Source: Hesseltinella vesiculosa (Eukaryota > Mucoromycota > Mucoromycetes > Mucorales > Cunninghamellaceae). From it: DNA of 64,000 nucleotides. The notes beneath the pieces are model-generated. The model was not told the origin of the DNA, ran no database searches, and worked only from the letters and a program-made list of their open reading frames with translations. This document shows, piece by piece, positions 44,891-58,060 of this stretch (positions are counted from its first letter, which is position 1; each line of letters begins with the position of its first letter). The translations under genes and the position numbers were made by a program. The stretch covers positions 62,001 to 126,000 of the forward strand of contig MCGT01000031.1 of the NCBI GenBank assembly GCA_002104935.1, read 5' to 3'.

Positions 44891-47843
44891 ATGACCCCTC
44901 CACCGTTGCCAGAAAGCCCATCACAACAGTCTTTGGCTTCCAAGAAAATGCGCATGACCATGGCGTGCGTGCGATGCAGGTTAGTACCTATTTTACCAAG
45001 CTTGAAGGAGATCTCTAACAATACACATCCACTTTTACTGCTCTTCAATCCAATTTACTTTAAGGACAAAAAAAGGTAAATGCTTTAAAAGAAATCCATG
45101 TTGGAAGAGATTAATGTGCTCAATTATATTGTTTTTACTAGTCAAGTGTGATTTTGCTCATCCCTCTTGCTCAAGATGCTCGCAAGCCAAAGGTAAACCA
45201 TATGAAAATAAGCTATTTTTTCGCTATTGCAGGTTCTGTGGGACGTGCAAACTTACTCCATTTTTCTGTGTGGTTTAGCTGATTGCTCCTACGCAGGATC
45301 ATCCACTCAAGTGGATCTTTTTAATATTGTGAAGCTGAATGATCTTGTCAACACGCTTCAGGAAAAAGTCAACACACTCGAATCACAGCTGGATGTTATG
45401 CAGGAAGCGCCTGAGCATGATACCTCTCATAACTCACATCAACCACAACATGTCCTCACAACTTATGATACCCGGCACCAGCAGCGATCGTCCCAGCCCG
45501 ATGCTCATTACAATTTGTCTTTAACCCCCAATGGCCTTCGCATTGAAACCGATAGTGTCCACTTGCCTCACCTCTACAATATCTTGCTGTCAGGCGTTTC
45601 GCAATTGGATTTAAGTACTAAACGACCGTCCACCACGATTCGCCTGAATTCTGCACAAGGTTGCTCGTCTAATGACAAGGACGAATGTATGACCTCCTCT
45701 TCTCACTCATCCTCATCCTCCAGCACCAGCAGCGCTGACTCTTTGAGCCGGGGTCGTGAGGACAAGGTCATGATCGCACGTAAATCTCCTCTATGGCGAT
45801 CGCATTGGAAATCTGCGCCATTGTGCACCACTGGTTCACCAGCGGCTGTGCTACCGAAGTCTTTCACTTCGACATCGTCCATCCGACAGCATTATTTCTT
45901 ACGCCCCATCACAGCCTCACCTGAAGTGCTTGGCCAGTTAATCGACATCTATTCCGACTGTTTTCTGTGTTTACCGGATGCTGGCTATGGAGGCACAGTG
46001 CGTGAACGATATCACCAAGGAACCCTCAACCCACTGCTGACAAATGCGATCTTTGCCTGGTCCGCACGCCATGGTGCTATCTACCACCAGCTCTTTGACG
46101 GCCACGATCCCAATATGGTTGGTGAATATTTTTTCTCTGTTGCCAAGGACCTGCTCAAGGAGTGTTTCATGGTGCCGAATATGGATACGCTGCATGCATT
46201 GCTTGTACTCTACCTGTATGTGCTGGGTAAGCCGTCTTGGCGCAATGACGATGTCCATGAAATCGATCCGAAGAAGAAACTGCAGCAGCCGTCCGGCCTC
46301 GTCGATTCCGAAGCCTATCTTTTTCTAGGCCTTGCTATCCGGATGTGCTTGGATCTGAAACGCTCGGAAGAAGAAGGCAGAGATGAACCCTCGGTCAGCA
46401 ACATTCCCGATAATGCTAATCAACCACAGCCGTCCAACGGCCCATCTCAGCCAGCCGGAACCACTGGCTCTCGCAGAGTTCGACAGGAACGTTATCGACG
46501 ATTCTTTTGGGTGCTCTACTTTTTGGAAACAATGTGCGCTCTGCAGGCAGACCGACCCTTCTCTCTGCCCCCAGACGATCAGATCTCTGTGCCGTTCCCC
46601 GAGTGCATGGACAACGAGACTGGCGAACACCGTTGGCGCACAATGTTTATGATCAAACGGTTCTGTATCACCCGCATCTACCGATCCATCATTCAACGCA
46701 CTGCCCAGGACAATCTGCCTCTGTCAACGATTCTGGACCTCGACGACCGTCTGCAGATCTGGTACCGCATGCTGCCGCGCGACTTTCAATTCGAAAAGGG
46801 CGACATCGACCGCCGCCAGTGGAAAAGCACTTCTTTCCGCGAACAGGCTTGTATCAAACTCAACCTTGAATACAATTTCCAACGTACCCAGCTCTTCTCG
46901 GTGTTTCTGACGCGCAATAATGGAAGCCAGACCTCGTCATCCTCGACTACGGATCTGCGCTCATCGTCTATAGACAGCAACTTGGCCAGCAACGACACTA
47001 TTCTTGCCATGGAAGCCAGGGCCAGAAGCATCTGCATCCATTCGGCCACGATGACAGCCGAGCTCATCCAATGCTGGAATCAGCTGGAGCAGCCTTGGTG
47101 CCATTTCTCCCTGGACTCGCTCATGGTGGCAGTCAATATCTTTGAAATGCTGCTCAAGGACCAAGTCGACCAACGAGACCAGGCCCGCCATTGCCTCACC
47201 ATTATGCTCACCATCCTAGAGTCATCACCTGTCAATACCCATCGTTATGTCATCCTCCTTATGATGCGCATCCAACAAGTCCTACGGCAACCTGTCTCCA
47301 CCCTTGCCCATCACCCTCCCAAACAAGAAGAAGTCCTTTGGTAAGAAAAAATAAGAAAAAAAGAGGATCTCACTCACTTTTTAATCGCTTTGTCCAATTC
47401 ACAGTCAAACCACCGACATGGATACTGACCTGCCTTTCGGAATCGAGACAACCATGCCAGCAACGGCACCCCATATTCAGCAAACCTCTGCTGCCACGAC
47501 TGCCATTCCTCTCCTGTCCTCTTCATTAGCGTCATACCCGGCCGCCTCCTCCTCCTCTTACGCTGATGCCTATCACTCGATGTCCCCAATGGCTGACGAC
47601 AATACCTTACTGGGCAATCCATCCTACAACAGCTTGCCGTTTTCCGACTTTCTTTACAATCCATTCACAGCCATTCCTCCTGTGCCATTCATTGCGTCAT
47701 CAACCGATCAACCTGCCCCACCTTCAAACCCCAACACAGTGTACCCTCCGCCTCTTCCATTTGCATATTCCCCTTTGAACATGGCCCAATCCGATCCATC
47801 CTCGGCGTCCCAACCAAATCGTCCTCAAGACAATTACAACTGA
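44891..47843 (+). CDS. Zn(II)2Cys6 fungal transcription factor
   Basis: Five exons (44891-44979, 45065-45075, 45142-45192, 45279-47340, 47405-47843) give 883 residues. The zinc cluster is C26-x2-C29-x6-C36-x6-C43-x2-C46-x6-C53. It is assembled from four exons, one of which is an 11-nt microexon coding the RTKK basic turn. A short coiled coil follows (LNDLVNTLQEKVNTLESQLD). The Fungal_trans middle homology region lies at about residues 260-560 (YFFSVAKDLL, AYLFLGLAIRMCLDLKRSEE, RRFFWVLYFLETMCALQADR). The C-terminus is Pro/Ser/Tyr-rich and probably activating. Nuclear regulator; targets not deducible. Confidence 0.93.
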
Positions 47844-48599
47844 GCCACCTGTGTTTCTTATTTATCGTCCAAGATCTCATCGTGTATTATAGCAAATAAA
47901 AACATGACACCTTTTTATTACGACACTGGTCTGTTTTTGGTTAGAGCTGTGTGCAGTGGCACAAGCTGGGGGAAAGTAGAGAAAAGAGAAATTTGGGGGG
48001 AGCTCGAAGGGTCCAACGAAGAAACAGTTTCTAGCAACCTTAAAATTAGGGGGGGGGGTCTAAACGTTATGCCTTGCGTAGGGGCAAAACACGTAAAAAA
48101 ACCGTGCTTTTATTATCGATCCCAAGCACACATGATTCCCACGTTCTTGAAACTCCTATGATGATTTCTTGGCTGATAGTTTCTTTACTGAAATAAGTCA
48201 TGACGCTCTCACTGAACCATGCCCTTTCACATGCCATTCTTGTGAGTCATCGTGCTAGTCCAAATGTGGCGAGTGTGCCTTGACAGTCATTGGCTAACAG
48301 ATTTTACGTAGAAAATTGTCTGTGTGCCCTTGGCAATTCTTGTCATTGGCAGAAAAAAAAATGTGCACATGATTTTTTTTTTCAAGCGGTTGATCAAAGA
48401 ATTCTCCAAAAACAAGACAGCCAAAGAGACTGATTGATTTTTAATAGTGGGAGAGGGGGCGGGGAGTGACATAAAGAGGGGATAATTATAGACTAAAGGG
48501 GGAGAGAGTTCGATGCATGCTAGAAGAGTGAAGGATGATTTTTTTTTCATTGTGATTTGACAGAAGCGGCAAATGGGGTATGTGGCTGGAAGAGGGGAT
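47844..48599. other. Convergent intergenic region
   Basis: Lies between the 3' ends of the transcription factor and the glutamate 5-kinase. AATAAA at about 47895 fits the factor's polyadenylation signal. A G10 run lies at about 48048. No gene seen. Confidence 0.5.
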
Positions 48600-50151
48600 C
48601 TACACAGAAATGGCAATATTGTCTTGATCAATAATACAGTCACCACTGTCATAACCTAAAGATTCCATCATGTCTTCTTCACGAGCATGCATCATGCGAA
48701 TGATTTCAGAGGACGAGTAGTTGACGGTTCCTGAGGAGGAAAAATAAAAAGCAAAAAGGGGTGAGCTTCGGAATTTCTTTTTCTTAGTCGAGGCATTCTT
48801 TATTTTTACCTTTGGCAATGGTGACGATATCCTTGGCACCATTGGCGTTTTGTTCAACAACAACTTGGACAGCTTGATGTTCGACAAAGTTCCCTTCAAC
48901 GCCGGTGATGGAGTGAGCAAAAAGAGACACGGGGCATTTTTGAGAGCTGGAGCTGTCGGCAATTTGCTGGGCTAAGTTTGCATCTACCACGATGGTGCCT
49001 TGGGTTTGAAGACCGTATAAAATCCACCACATGCGATCAACCAATGGTTTTGGTTGAGCCACAAACCGGGTATGTAATGGTGGGTTTTGCTCATCCGAAA
49101 TGATGCGAGGAATATTTTCGGGTGTGGAACCTCGAGCAATGATCTATTGGTAGAAAATAATTGTCAGCGACATTTGCCTCTTTTTGAGTCGGTGAAGCAT
49201 TACCGTAGTCACGCCGGCAGAAGTGGCTAGGTCGGCAGCAACAAGCTTGGTCACCATGCCACCTGTTCCAAGTGCGGAACCAGGAGAGGTCACCTTGACT
49301 TCTCGACGAAGCGCCTCGACATCGTGACACACAGTGATGGGTCGAGCATCGGGGTTGCTGCGAGGGTTGTCACTAAACAGGCAGTCGACATCGGTCATCA
49401 AGAACAAATAGTCAGCCTTGACCATGCCGGCAGTGATGGCAGACAGAGTGTCATTGTCACCAAACTTGATTTCCTGTTTAAATAAAACGATGAGCGTTGC
49501 TCTTTTCGTTGCAAAGCGACTTACTGTGACGGAGATGGTGTCATTTTCATTGACAATGGGCACCACACCCATATCCAGGAGTTCTTCCAAACAATTGACG
49601 GCATTCAGGTATTGTGAGCGCTATGAAAGAAAATTAAAAATATATCAGTCATGTTCTCTTTTTTGCTTCATTTTTTTTTTTATCTTACATCGGCCAGATC
49701 ATTTCGTGTGAGGAGGATTTGAGCGACGGGTTGGTTGAATTGACCAAAAAGATCATCATACATACTCATCAGACGGCCTTGGCCAACAGCAGCAATGGCC
49801 TAAATAAGAGTAGAACAAAAATGGTTGTGAGTACATAATACTGGCTAGGCAAAGGCTGTCAGAGTAAGGATCGATGCTCACATGTTTTACCTGCACCGTA
49901 GCTAGCTTGGAAGGCTTTCGATCAAGGTTGAGTCTTCTTAAACCAGTTCCAACAGCAGCGCTAGTAACCAGGACGACACGGTGGCCGAGCTGTTTCAGTC
50001 GGATGATGGTTTCCACAATACGTGACAGATTGCCAAGAAGGGGGTAATGTGTCTTTTCATCGCAAATGGACGACGTGCCCACCTTGATCACCAGGGTCAA
50101 AGAGGTCTTTGTAGGACGGTGAGTATTTTGACTATTGCGATAAACGGCCAT
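48600..50151 (-). CDS. PRO1: Glutamate 5-kinase
   Basis: Six exons (50151-49891, 49799-49689, 49620-49525, 49473-49204, 49143-48810, 48730-48600) give 400 residues. Amino-acid-kinase motifs: [91 protein letters not shown]-type LMTDVDCLF and [24 protein letters not shown] domain follows from about residue 290. It catalyses ATP-dependent phosphorylation of glutamate, the first step of proline synthesis in the cytosol, and is normally feedback-inhibited by proline. The start at 50151 is followed by [19 protein letters not shown] before the first strand, similar to fungal relatives. Confidence 0.96.
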
Positions 50152-52468
50152 GGTTGTGGTTGTTTTTTTTTTTGTGTTTTTTAAAGATTGTTTAAAAAAA
50201 GGAGTGTGTGAGAAGTGAAAAGTGAAAAGAAAAGAAAAAAACGTCAGGTCCTCAGCTTGCATTTATACGGGTGGCCAAAGATCGCCTCGTTTCAAATCCC
50301 GTACAGCATGAAAAGCAAATGGGGGGAGGAGACTGTTCCATAGTAAGGATCACCAAGTAACACATCGACATCATTGTTACCAGAATGAGCAAAGATGAAC
50401 TAGATAACGGTCATAAGCGGAATAGGTTCGTCGGGACCCTCGTTTTTTTTCTTCTCTTCACTCCCCCCAAATAGGCTGGGAAGCTTTGATTGGCTGATAT
50501 TTCCCTCCCAATTTAAAGTTGTCAGCTAGTGCATCACTCGTAAAAAAATGAAAACAGTGCAAGGGGGGACGCACAAGCCAATAATGCAGAAACTCACCTT
50601 CATTGCCTTGGCTGTGAAAGAAAAAAATATCTCAACATGTGCAAGCTTTGGCTCATCACCAGTGGAAAAAAGGTGTCTTTCTTTCTATTTGGGCATGGTA
50701 TCGTGAGAGGTTCCAGCATTCTTTTTTTATTATTTTCATTTTGGGGTCATCGATTATGATTATCAGGAGACATTTTCATGCAAGACACGCAGTGCCTTGA
50801 TAAGCCAGTGACAAAAGTTGTGATGGTCATGCTCCTTCATCGCTACCATTTTCATTCATGAGAATCACAAAAAAGTTGCACACTCCCATCCATGTCTTAA
50901 CACTTTCCCCTTCACTTTTCTGCCTCCATTTTTTCGTTGGATTGGTACCACATGAACAAAAAAAGTTTTCCTGGGCCCAAATCCCGCTGCTTCACAGTTG
51001 TTCGCATCACAAAATCACTCAAAAACCAACGTTTTGGGGGTGTTGTTTTTTTTTTTTTTGGCAAGATCCGCCCCAGCCAATCACAAGATGGCTTTAGATC
51101 GATCCATGGTCATCGAGGGATTTTGCCAAGCAACATCCAGCTTCGTTGCAGATGATGCCACGACAGGCATATCATAAGTTGGAGTCATTCGTTCAAAGTA
51201 CTCATTTTCTGGAAAAATCATTCTCGGTGACTCGGTCCTTTCCATGGAGCCGCTCATTTTGATTGCCCCATGATGGGGGAATAAATTAAGTCGCAACGCA
51301 TGAATATTTCCAAAGCATCAGGCTCTCTTCATGTGAAGCCCTCACTTGTCAAAAATATTAAGGGGGTGATCACGCACTTGCTGTGCCATTTTTGCGCTTT
51401 TTTTGTTTTGTATGCCTTTTCCTTAAATTAGCGCATCACTGTTCAAAGCTTCCAAGAAAAATGGTGCACATTTGGCAAGATGTTTTAAAAAAAAGTCTCG
51501 ACTCGTTTCATATGCTTCCCCATCATTCCTTCCTCGACTTCCGTTTTAAGACTCCTTGCTTGGGGGAAAGGAGGTGTTGTATTGACCCTTCCCGATCACC
51601 AAGAATAACCCATACCAACCTTTGTAAAACTGCTTTTCTGGACTGCCCCGTTGGCTTGATCAAAGCGACGTGTGTCTTGTGTGGGGGGAGGGGAGTATTG
51701 GGCTTGAACTTTCTTTTTTTGGGTTGCCCACTTTATGACGTCACTCTGAAGCATAAATCGGAAGTGTACGCCTTTTATTTCAACATGAAAAAAAAAAACG
51801 AGCATATAAAAAAAAGATGAGTGCGGTGATTTTTCTTTGGCCAACATGCGTTGTCAGTCATCCTTCAGGGCAAATTGAAGGGTAATCTATCATGGCTGTT
51901 TCAGGGGAGAAAAGGAAATAGCGAGCCCTTTTTTTAGATTGGATGAAAGCTGAGCACCTCTTCTTATGACAAATGTCAGGTTCCAGATGGCCCTGCCTCC
52001 CTGCATCGCCAGTTTACAACAAGGGGGTTTGGAAGGAGGCGGGGTTTCATTCATCAAGGTCAAACAGGAAATATAAAAAGTTTGACGCAGTGATGGTCAT
52101 GGTATGATCGATGGTTGATTTCATAAACTCTACATGTGAAAAGGAAATCCACTTGTCCCATCCCTGGTTTGAAAGTGAGGAAGAAGAAATAGAAAGGCAC
52201 TCATGACCCATTCGCTTTAGGGTATCGGAGTTACAAACTCCACCCTACCCCTTTTTTTTTGTCTTTGACACCAAAACACGGTGTTGTAACGATGCCATGG
52301 GTTTCTCCGTTGTCAGTTTTCACCCTAAAAACCGCATTCCAATGAAAAAGGGACACTCGTATAAAAAACAGTTGAAACCATCGATCTATTTTTTCTCTTC
52401 ATTTCCAAAAACGCCCCAGTGTTTTTTTTTTTTTTTTTTTGCACAGAACGCTGTGAACGCTATCCACA
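50152..52468. promoter_or_regulatory. Long divergent intergenic region
   Basis: About 2.3 kb between the starts of PRO1 (minus) and the GH72 gene (plus). A TATA-like CGTATAAAAAAC at about 52358 lies 110 bp before the GH72 start. Open frames here (for example 51383-51820) have irregular composition and no family, so they are not called. No repeat or RNA gene seen. Confidence 0.45.
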
Positions 52469-54293
52469 ATGATGATATTCAATGCATTGCTATTATTCTA
52501 CTCAGTTGGATGTGTGGTTGGACTTAACACCATTGTCAGCAAAGGCAACAAATTCTTTGACTCGGTCACCAAAGATCAATTCTTTATTAAAGGGTAATGT
52601 CATATTAAAAAACGAAACATGCTTTTGGATCACACAATCCCAAGAGCAAATCGCATATTATCTGGCTAAATATATCTCTCCAGGGTAGCCTATCAACCAC
52701 GAACTTCCAAGGGTCTCTATGACCCGTTGGCTGACCCAGAAGCGTGTGCTCGTGATGCAGGCTTAATGTCCAAATTGGGTTTGAATCTCATTCGTGTCTA
52801 TGAGGTAATTCGGGGGAAAGTGGTGGTTCCACTGAAAAAAAGGTCGTCGCTCACCCAAATCTTGACAAATAGGTGGATCCAAAGAAAGATCACACACAGT
52901 GTATGAAGAGCTTTGCCGATGTTGGCATCTATATCTTGTTGGATATTGCCACGCCTAAAAACAGCATCGATCGTAGCCGTCCTGATTATACTGTTCAGCT
53001 CTACAATGGCTATAAGAGCGCTGTCAATGCTTTTCACGATTTTGACAATATGTTTGGTTATATCGCAGGCAATGAAGTCACCAATGACAATACAAACACA
53101 GCCGCCTCGGCCTTTGTCAAGGCTGCTCTTCGCGATGTCAAGCAATACATCAAGGATAACAAGAAAAAAATACTCCCTGTGGGTTATGCCACCAATGACG
53201 ATGACAACATCCGTGAAGCCATCCGTGATTATTTTACCTGTGGCGAAGAGATTGAGCAGGTAAGGATACCCCACAATCGCCAAACCAAATCGGGACATGA
53301 CTAAAAAAAAAATTCTCACACTCACACTCTTCTTTTTATTTTTATTTTTTTTAGGTCGACTTTTATGGCGTGAATATTTATGAATGGTGTGGTGAATCAT
53401 CTTATGTAGCATCAGGTTACAGTAAACGTACTGAGGAAATGCGCAACTATAACAAGCCGGCATTCTTGTCCGAGTATGGTTGTAATCTGGCCTCGCCAAG
53501 ACCCTTCTCCGAAGTTGCCGCCATCTATAGCAAGCCCATGACAGATGTCTGGTCTGGCGGTATTGCCTATGAATGGACCCAGGAAACGAACAACTACGGC
53601 CTGGTCAGGGTTGCTGGCAGCAGTGGCTCTTCCAGCGGCAACTCGACCACCGGGGGCAAAATCAAGCGTGCCGCAGCTGAGGTCGAGCTCTTGCAAGACT
53701 ACAAAAACCTACAAAAGCAGCTCAGCAAGGTTTCCCCCAAAGGGGTGAAGATGGACAGCTACAACCAGACTCTCCAAGGTCCCAAGTGTCCCGGTGCTAC
53801 CAAGAACTGGAAGGCAAACACCAAATTGCCTCCCACACCTTCCGAAGGAGCCTGTCAATGTATGATGGACACCGCCTCTTGTGTTGCTACAGACAAGGTT
53901 GGCCAGGTGCACGGAAACGGAACGGCTGCGGTGGGCGTGCAATTGGATGCCATGTGTGGTCTGACCTCGTGCAAGGATATCAGCGGCAATGGTGAAACTG
54001 GAGATTACGGTCCTTTCTCTTTCTGCGGCCCCAAGGAAAAGCTGACTTGGTTGTTCTACTCCTACTCAGTCGACAACATGGGAGCCTGTGACCACGAAGG
54101 CAATGCCATGCGGGTGACACCCAAGCGACATGATATTCAGGAATGTACTAACGTCAAACCAGACCGTTCCACCCCCAAGGAACCTGGCAACGATCCTGCC
54201 CAGACAGCTGATACCATGCCACATCCTTTACCCGCCCTCGGCCCTCTCTCGGCCCTTGTTCTCTTTGTGCTTTTCACCATGTACTCCACCTAG
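52469..54293 (+). CDS. GH72 beta-1,3-glucanosyltransferase with CBM43/X8 domain, GPI-anchored
   Basis: Four exons (52469-52593, 52684-52804, 52873-53259, 53355-54293) give 523 residues. Signal peptide MMIFNALLLFYSVGCVVGL. The GH72 domain has both catalytic glutamates: E150 in AGNEVTN (acid/base) and E251 in FLSEYGC (nucleophile). FFIKGVAYQPR and GGIAYEWTQETNNYGLV are also typical. A Ser/Gly linker leads to a Cys-rich X8 domain (CQCMMDTASCV, FSFCGPK) and a hydrophobic tail (PALGPLSALVLFVLF) typical of GPI attachment. It elongates and branches beta-1,3-glucan at the plasma membrane/cell wall (Gas/Gel family). Confidence 0.95.
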
Positions 54294-54703
54294 AAAAAAA
54301 AATAGCCTATTTGAATTAAAACGTTTTTAAGAACAGCGTGAATTTTGCATGATTTTGGTCCGAGGTCACACGCCTTGTATTTATGCGAGACGGTCAGATC
54401 TCCGACTTTTTCAGATGGTTTGTGCGTCCCAACAGGAATCTCAAAACAAATGGAATCATAGGATGACGATGATGGCCAATGGACAAAACCATCCTTACCA
54501 TGCGTTCAGAAGTGACGTTTGAAGAAATGCAAACAAGTACATCAAGGTCGAGCAAATTTACGCCCATGAAAACTGGTCGTTCGGTGGGCAAAAGCGGCTC
54601 TTGCTCCGTGGTCACACAACCAATTTTTTTAAAGAGTCGGGCACCTCCTTTTTTTGTCACTCTTGTTATTTTATATTGTTTGATCCAACCCTTGATTCAC
54701 CCA
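54294..54703. other. Intergenic between GH72 gene and kinase
   Basis: AATTAAAA near 54316 may serve GH72 3' processing. An open frame from 54479 runs in frame into the kinase, but its first 75 codons look non-conserved, so the later ATG is preferred. Nothing else seen. Confidence 0.4.
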
Positions 54704-57700
54704 ATGACTGATCTCGTTTCGCAAGTCAACGATACTGGTATCTCAAGTCATTTACTACGTGTGGTGCCATTGATGGAGGTGGTTGAAGATGAACGCCGTC
54801 CCTCTGTGTCGTCCACAACTTCGAAATGCCCAACTTGCTCCACCTGTTCCTCATTTGTCGATGGCCATGAACAACTAGGTGCCTATCAATTGACCAAAGA
54901 GCTCTCTGATGGTGAGTTTGGTCAGATCCGTCTTGGCATCCACAGCCAAACTCGTGAAAAGGTAATAGAAAAAAAAAATAGGGCGTGACACGGTCCGTGA
55001 TTCCTACGTTACTCATTCGCTTCTTTTAAGGTTGCCATCAAACTCATTCGTAAAGACAGTGATATCACGACTTCCAAGATGGATAAGATTCAGTTGGAAA
55101 TTGATGTGCTCAAGGTAACTCATCCTTGGTTGTTTTGAATGACTGGGCGCGTGAGAAAAAAAAATAGGCGGTGCGCTCCCCACTGGGACAGGTTGACAAG
55201 GCGCAAATCGAGACGTGTTTTGGTTTCCAAGATGCATGCGACAATCCTAACGAATAACAACCTTTTTATTATATACATCTAGGCATTGGATCACCCGCAT
55301 ATCGTCAAATTATATGACGTGATTGAGACGGATTCAAGATTAGGCCTCGTCTTGGAATATGCTGCTGGTAAATAGTCCACTCTCCTTTTTTTTATTTGTT
55401 TTGGCGGTTGGGCGATTTAAGTTTCTAACCTTCCTTTATTCTTGGATAGGAGGCGAACTTTTTGATTATGTTATATCGCAGCACCGAGTTTCTGAACAAG
55501 ACGCCAAAATTCTCTTTGTTCAACTGATCGACAGTGTCAAGGCTATGCATCAAATAGGCATTGTTCATCGTGATCTCAAATTGGTAAGCTTGTAAAAAAA
55601 AAAAGGAGGTCCTACAAGAGCAAAGGCGGTTTTTTTTTTCTCACCGAGTTTTTTGGATAGGAAAATATCCTCTTCAAGGACGTGGAGCAGACGCATTTGC
55701 TTGTCAGCGACTTTGGTTTCGCCAACAAAGGCAAAGATTTATTCAAAACATCATGTGGCTCGCCGTGTTATGCAGCACCCGAGTTGGTACTCGCGCCTGG
55801 CAACTACGATGGCCGTGCTGCCGATATTTGGTCCTGTGGTGTCATCCTTTACTGCATGCTTTGTGGCTGTCTACCCTTTGACGATGATCCTGATAATCCT
55901 GACAGCTCTAATATCCGCCAATTATACCACTATATTCAAACCCATCCACTGATTTTCCCAGACCAGCTCGATGTCTCCGAAACTGCCCAAGACCTTTTGC
56001 GCCATATGCTTTTGCCCGATCCAACGCAGCGATGCAGCTTGGAAGCAATATTGACGCATTCTTGGCTTGCCACCCCCGCCATCCATTCTACCCCTTCAAC
56101 AGACATGCAGCCGGCTTTGAAAACAGCTGATTCCCACCAACTGCATCTTGCATCCAATTCTGCCGATCAAGCCCAAGGCAAAAAGCCATTGTCAAAACCA
56201 CCTACTCCGGCTACCTCCTCATCCACATCCTCCTCGCTATCATCATCCCTGCATGTACCTGCTTCTCACAATGACAACGACCGAGCTATCCATGAACATC
56301 TCAGTGACATCGAGCCACCTGCAACGCCAGAGCCACGCCTACTTGCACCCAACCCTCCAGTAACTGCCACCTTTATTTCAGTCCTCGACGATGCTGCCTC
56401 CGAAACACCAAGCTCTCACAGTCGCCGTGATGATAGTTTGGACGTCAAGTATAATCTTACCGAAGAGATTTCCACCCACATACATCCGTCACCATCTGAT
56501 CCCGACATCTATAGTTTACCACTTCCTCCTTTACCACCTATCCCTGATGATGAGCAAGAAGAAGAATTGGCCAAGGACCAGCTCTCTGTCCATTCTACCT
56601 CCTCCATTCCTCGCCCGTCTTCACGTCAGCCCAGTCTACGTCGCCAAAAAAAGTTCTATCCCGATGTGGCCACTCCTCCTTTGCCGTCGTCAGCGCCTGC
56701 TCTGGATCACCAGGATGCTGAAACCTCGAGCATCAATGGCTATGGCATCCATGCTACCCTGTTAATGAAGCAACCAGGACACACCGAGAATCACCGTTCA
56801 GAAGAGGTTGCCAGCAAAGCAGCCAACAAGAATGCACCGGCCCATGAAAGCCAAGACGGGCATTGGCAAGATACTATGGTTCGCATCAGCGTCGACCAAA
56901 ATAAGAACAGCCATGGAGCTACGTCTTCATCTTCACCCGTCAGTCCCTCCAGTGGCCAAAATTTGCTCCAAAATGAAGATGACGAAGCCAATCAACTTCC
57001 ACGTTCTCAGCCATCATCCTCAAGTTTTTCCATGAACGCTACCAGCCCACCAGTCGACTCTCCTCCACAAAAAAAGCGAAAGCAACGACGTCGCCTTGCC
57101 TCTCTGCTGCAACACTTCCAACAGCACCCCCAGCAAGATCAACCACATGCCCCGCTTCTTCACCAGTCCTCTGCTGATGTACTGTCCATGTCTCGCAGAA
57201 TCGGAGCCACCCGACGTGGCACAGACCCATTGGTGCCAGTGATTTCTCGAAAGAAAACAATGACAGCCACCGTGCGTGATTGGATCAAGCGTCATACCTC
57301 AACCATGCGCCACGTGCCACCCTCACCACCTACCACTTCCGCCAGTTCAGCTAGCCTCGACCCCGGTCAGCTCCAGAATGAACACTCTACTGATCCAATC
57401 CTTATCCAACAACCTCAGTCTGGCTCTGCCTCGTCGCCTTGTCTCGATACCGCCCCTCTTATTTCGCGAGAGGTTTCTGAACCCACCACTCCTCTTGTTG
57501 GCAAATCTCAAGGCCAGCTTCTTGCCGCAGGCGTAAGCGTGAGCTTACCGTCCCCTCGCCAACTAGATACGCCCAATGCTGTTACCCCTGCTCTTGTTGC
57601 CCCGACAGCCGCGGCCATTCGCACGATCAGCCATGTCACCGCCCCTTGCTTGACGTCACTGACACCGTCCCAAACCCTATTGACTTTGGTCCGTTTGCTT

Positions 57701-58060
57701 TCAGCCTTGGGTATGGGAGTGGAACATTCATCTGGTCATCGTTTGTACTGCCAGCGCCGTGCTACCACTGATCTATCTGCGCTTCAGGGCCATTTAAACG
57801 CTGACAGTGACAACGAGCCCGTCACTCCGACTAGCACAGCCTCGGCCTTTTATGCTGGTGACCCCTCCCTCACTATTTACGGCCCGCATCATATCGACCA
57901 AGGCCAGCATCTTGCATTTGCCATTGACGTTTGCCAATCCACCCTACCTGAACTATATGTCTTGGACTTTGAATTAGTTCAAGGTGATGCTACCTCGTTT
58001 GAGTTCATCAAGACCAAGCTATTGTCCTTATTCAACCAGGTGGAACGCGGCAAATTTTGA
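54704..58060 (+). CDS. Kin4/Frk1-like CAMK-family protein kinase with KA1-like tail
   Basis: Five exons (54704-54961, 55031-55114, 55283-55367, 55450-55583, 55661-58060) give 986 residues. Kinase core: VAIKLIRK (K90), VIETDSRLGLVLEYAAGGEL, HRDLKLENILF (D184), DFGFANKGK (D204). The activation/P+1 segment TSCGSPCYAAPELV and ADIWSCGVILYCMLCGCLPF with DDDPDNP are hallmarks of the Kin4 group. The Gly loop reads LSDGEFGQIRLG, lacking the first glycine. A long low-complexity Ser/Pro region (about 330-850) leads to a C-terminal KA1-like domain (LLTLVRLLSALGMGVEHSSG ... FELVQGD). In yeast Kin4 guards spindle position; here the role is inferred from family. Confidence 0.9.

Noticed and set aside
50280..50310. 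TTTCAAATCCC resembling a tRNA B box
   Set aside because: No matching A box or cloverleaf around it.
51383..51820. 145-codon plus-strand frame between PRO1 and the GH72 gene
   Set aside because: Irregular composition, no splice context, ends in a Lys run from an A-rich tract. Better explained as intergenic.
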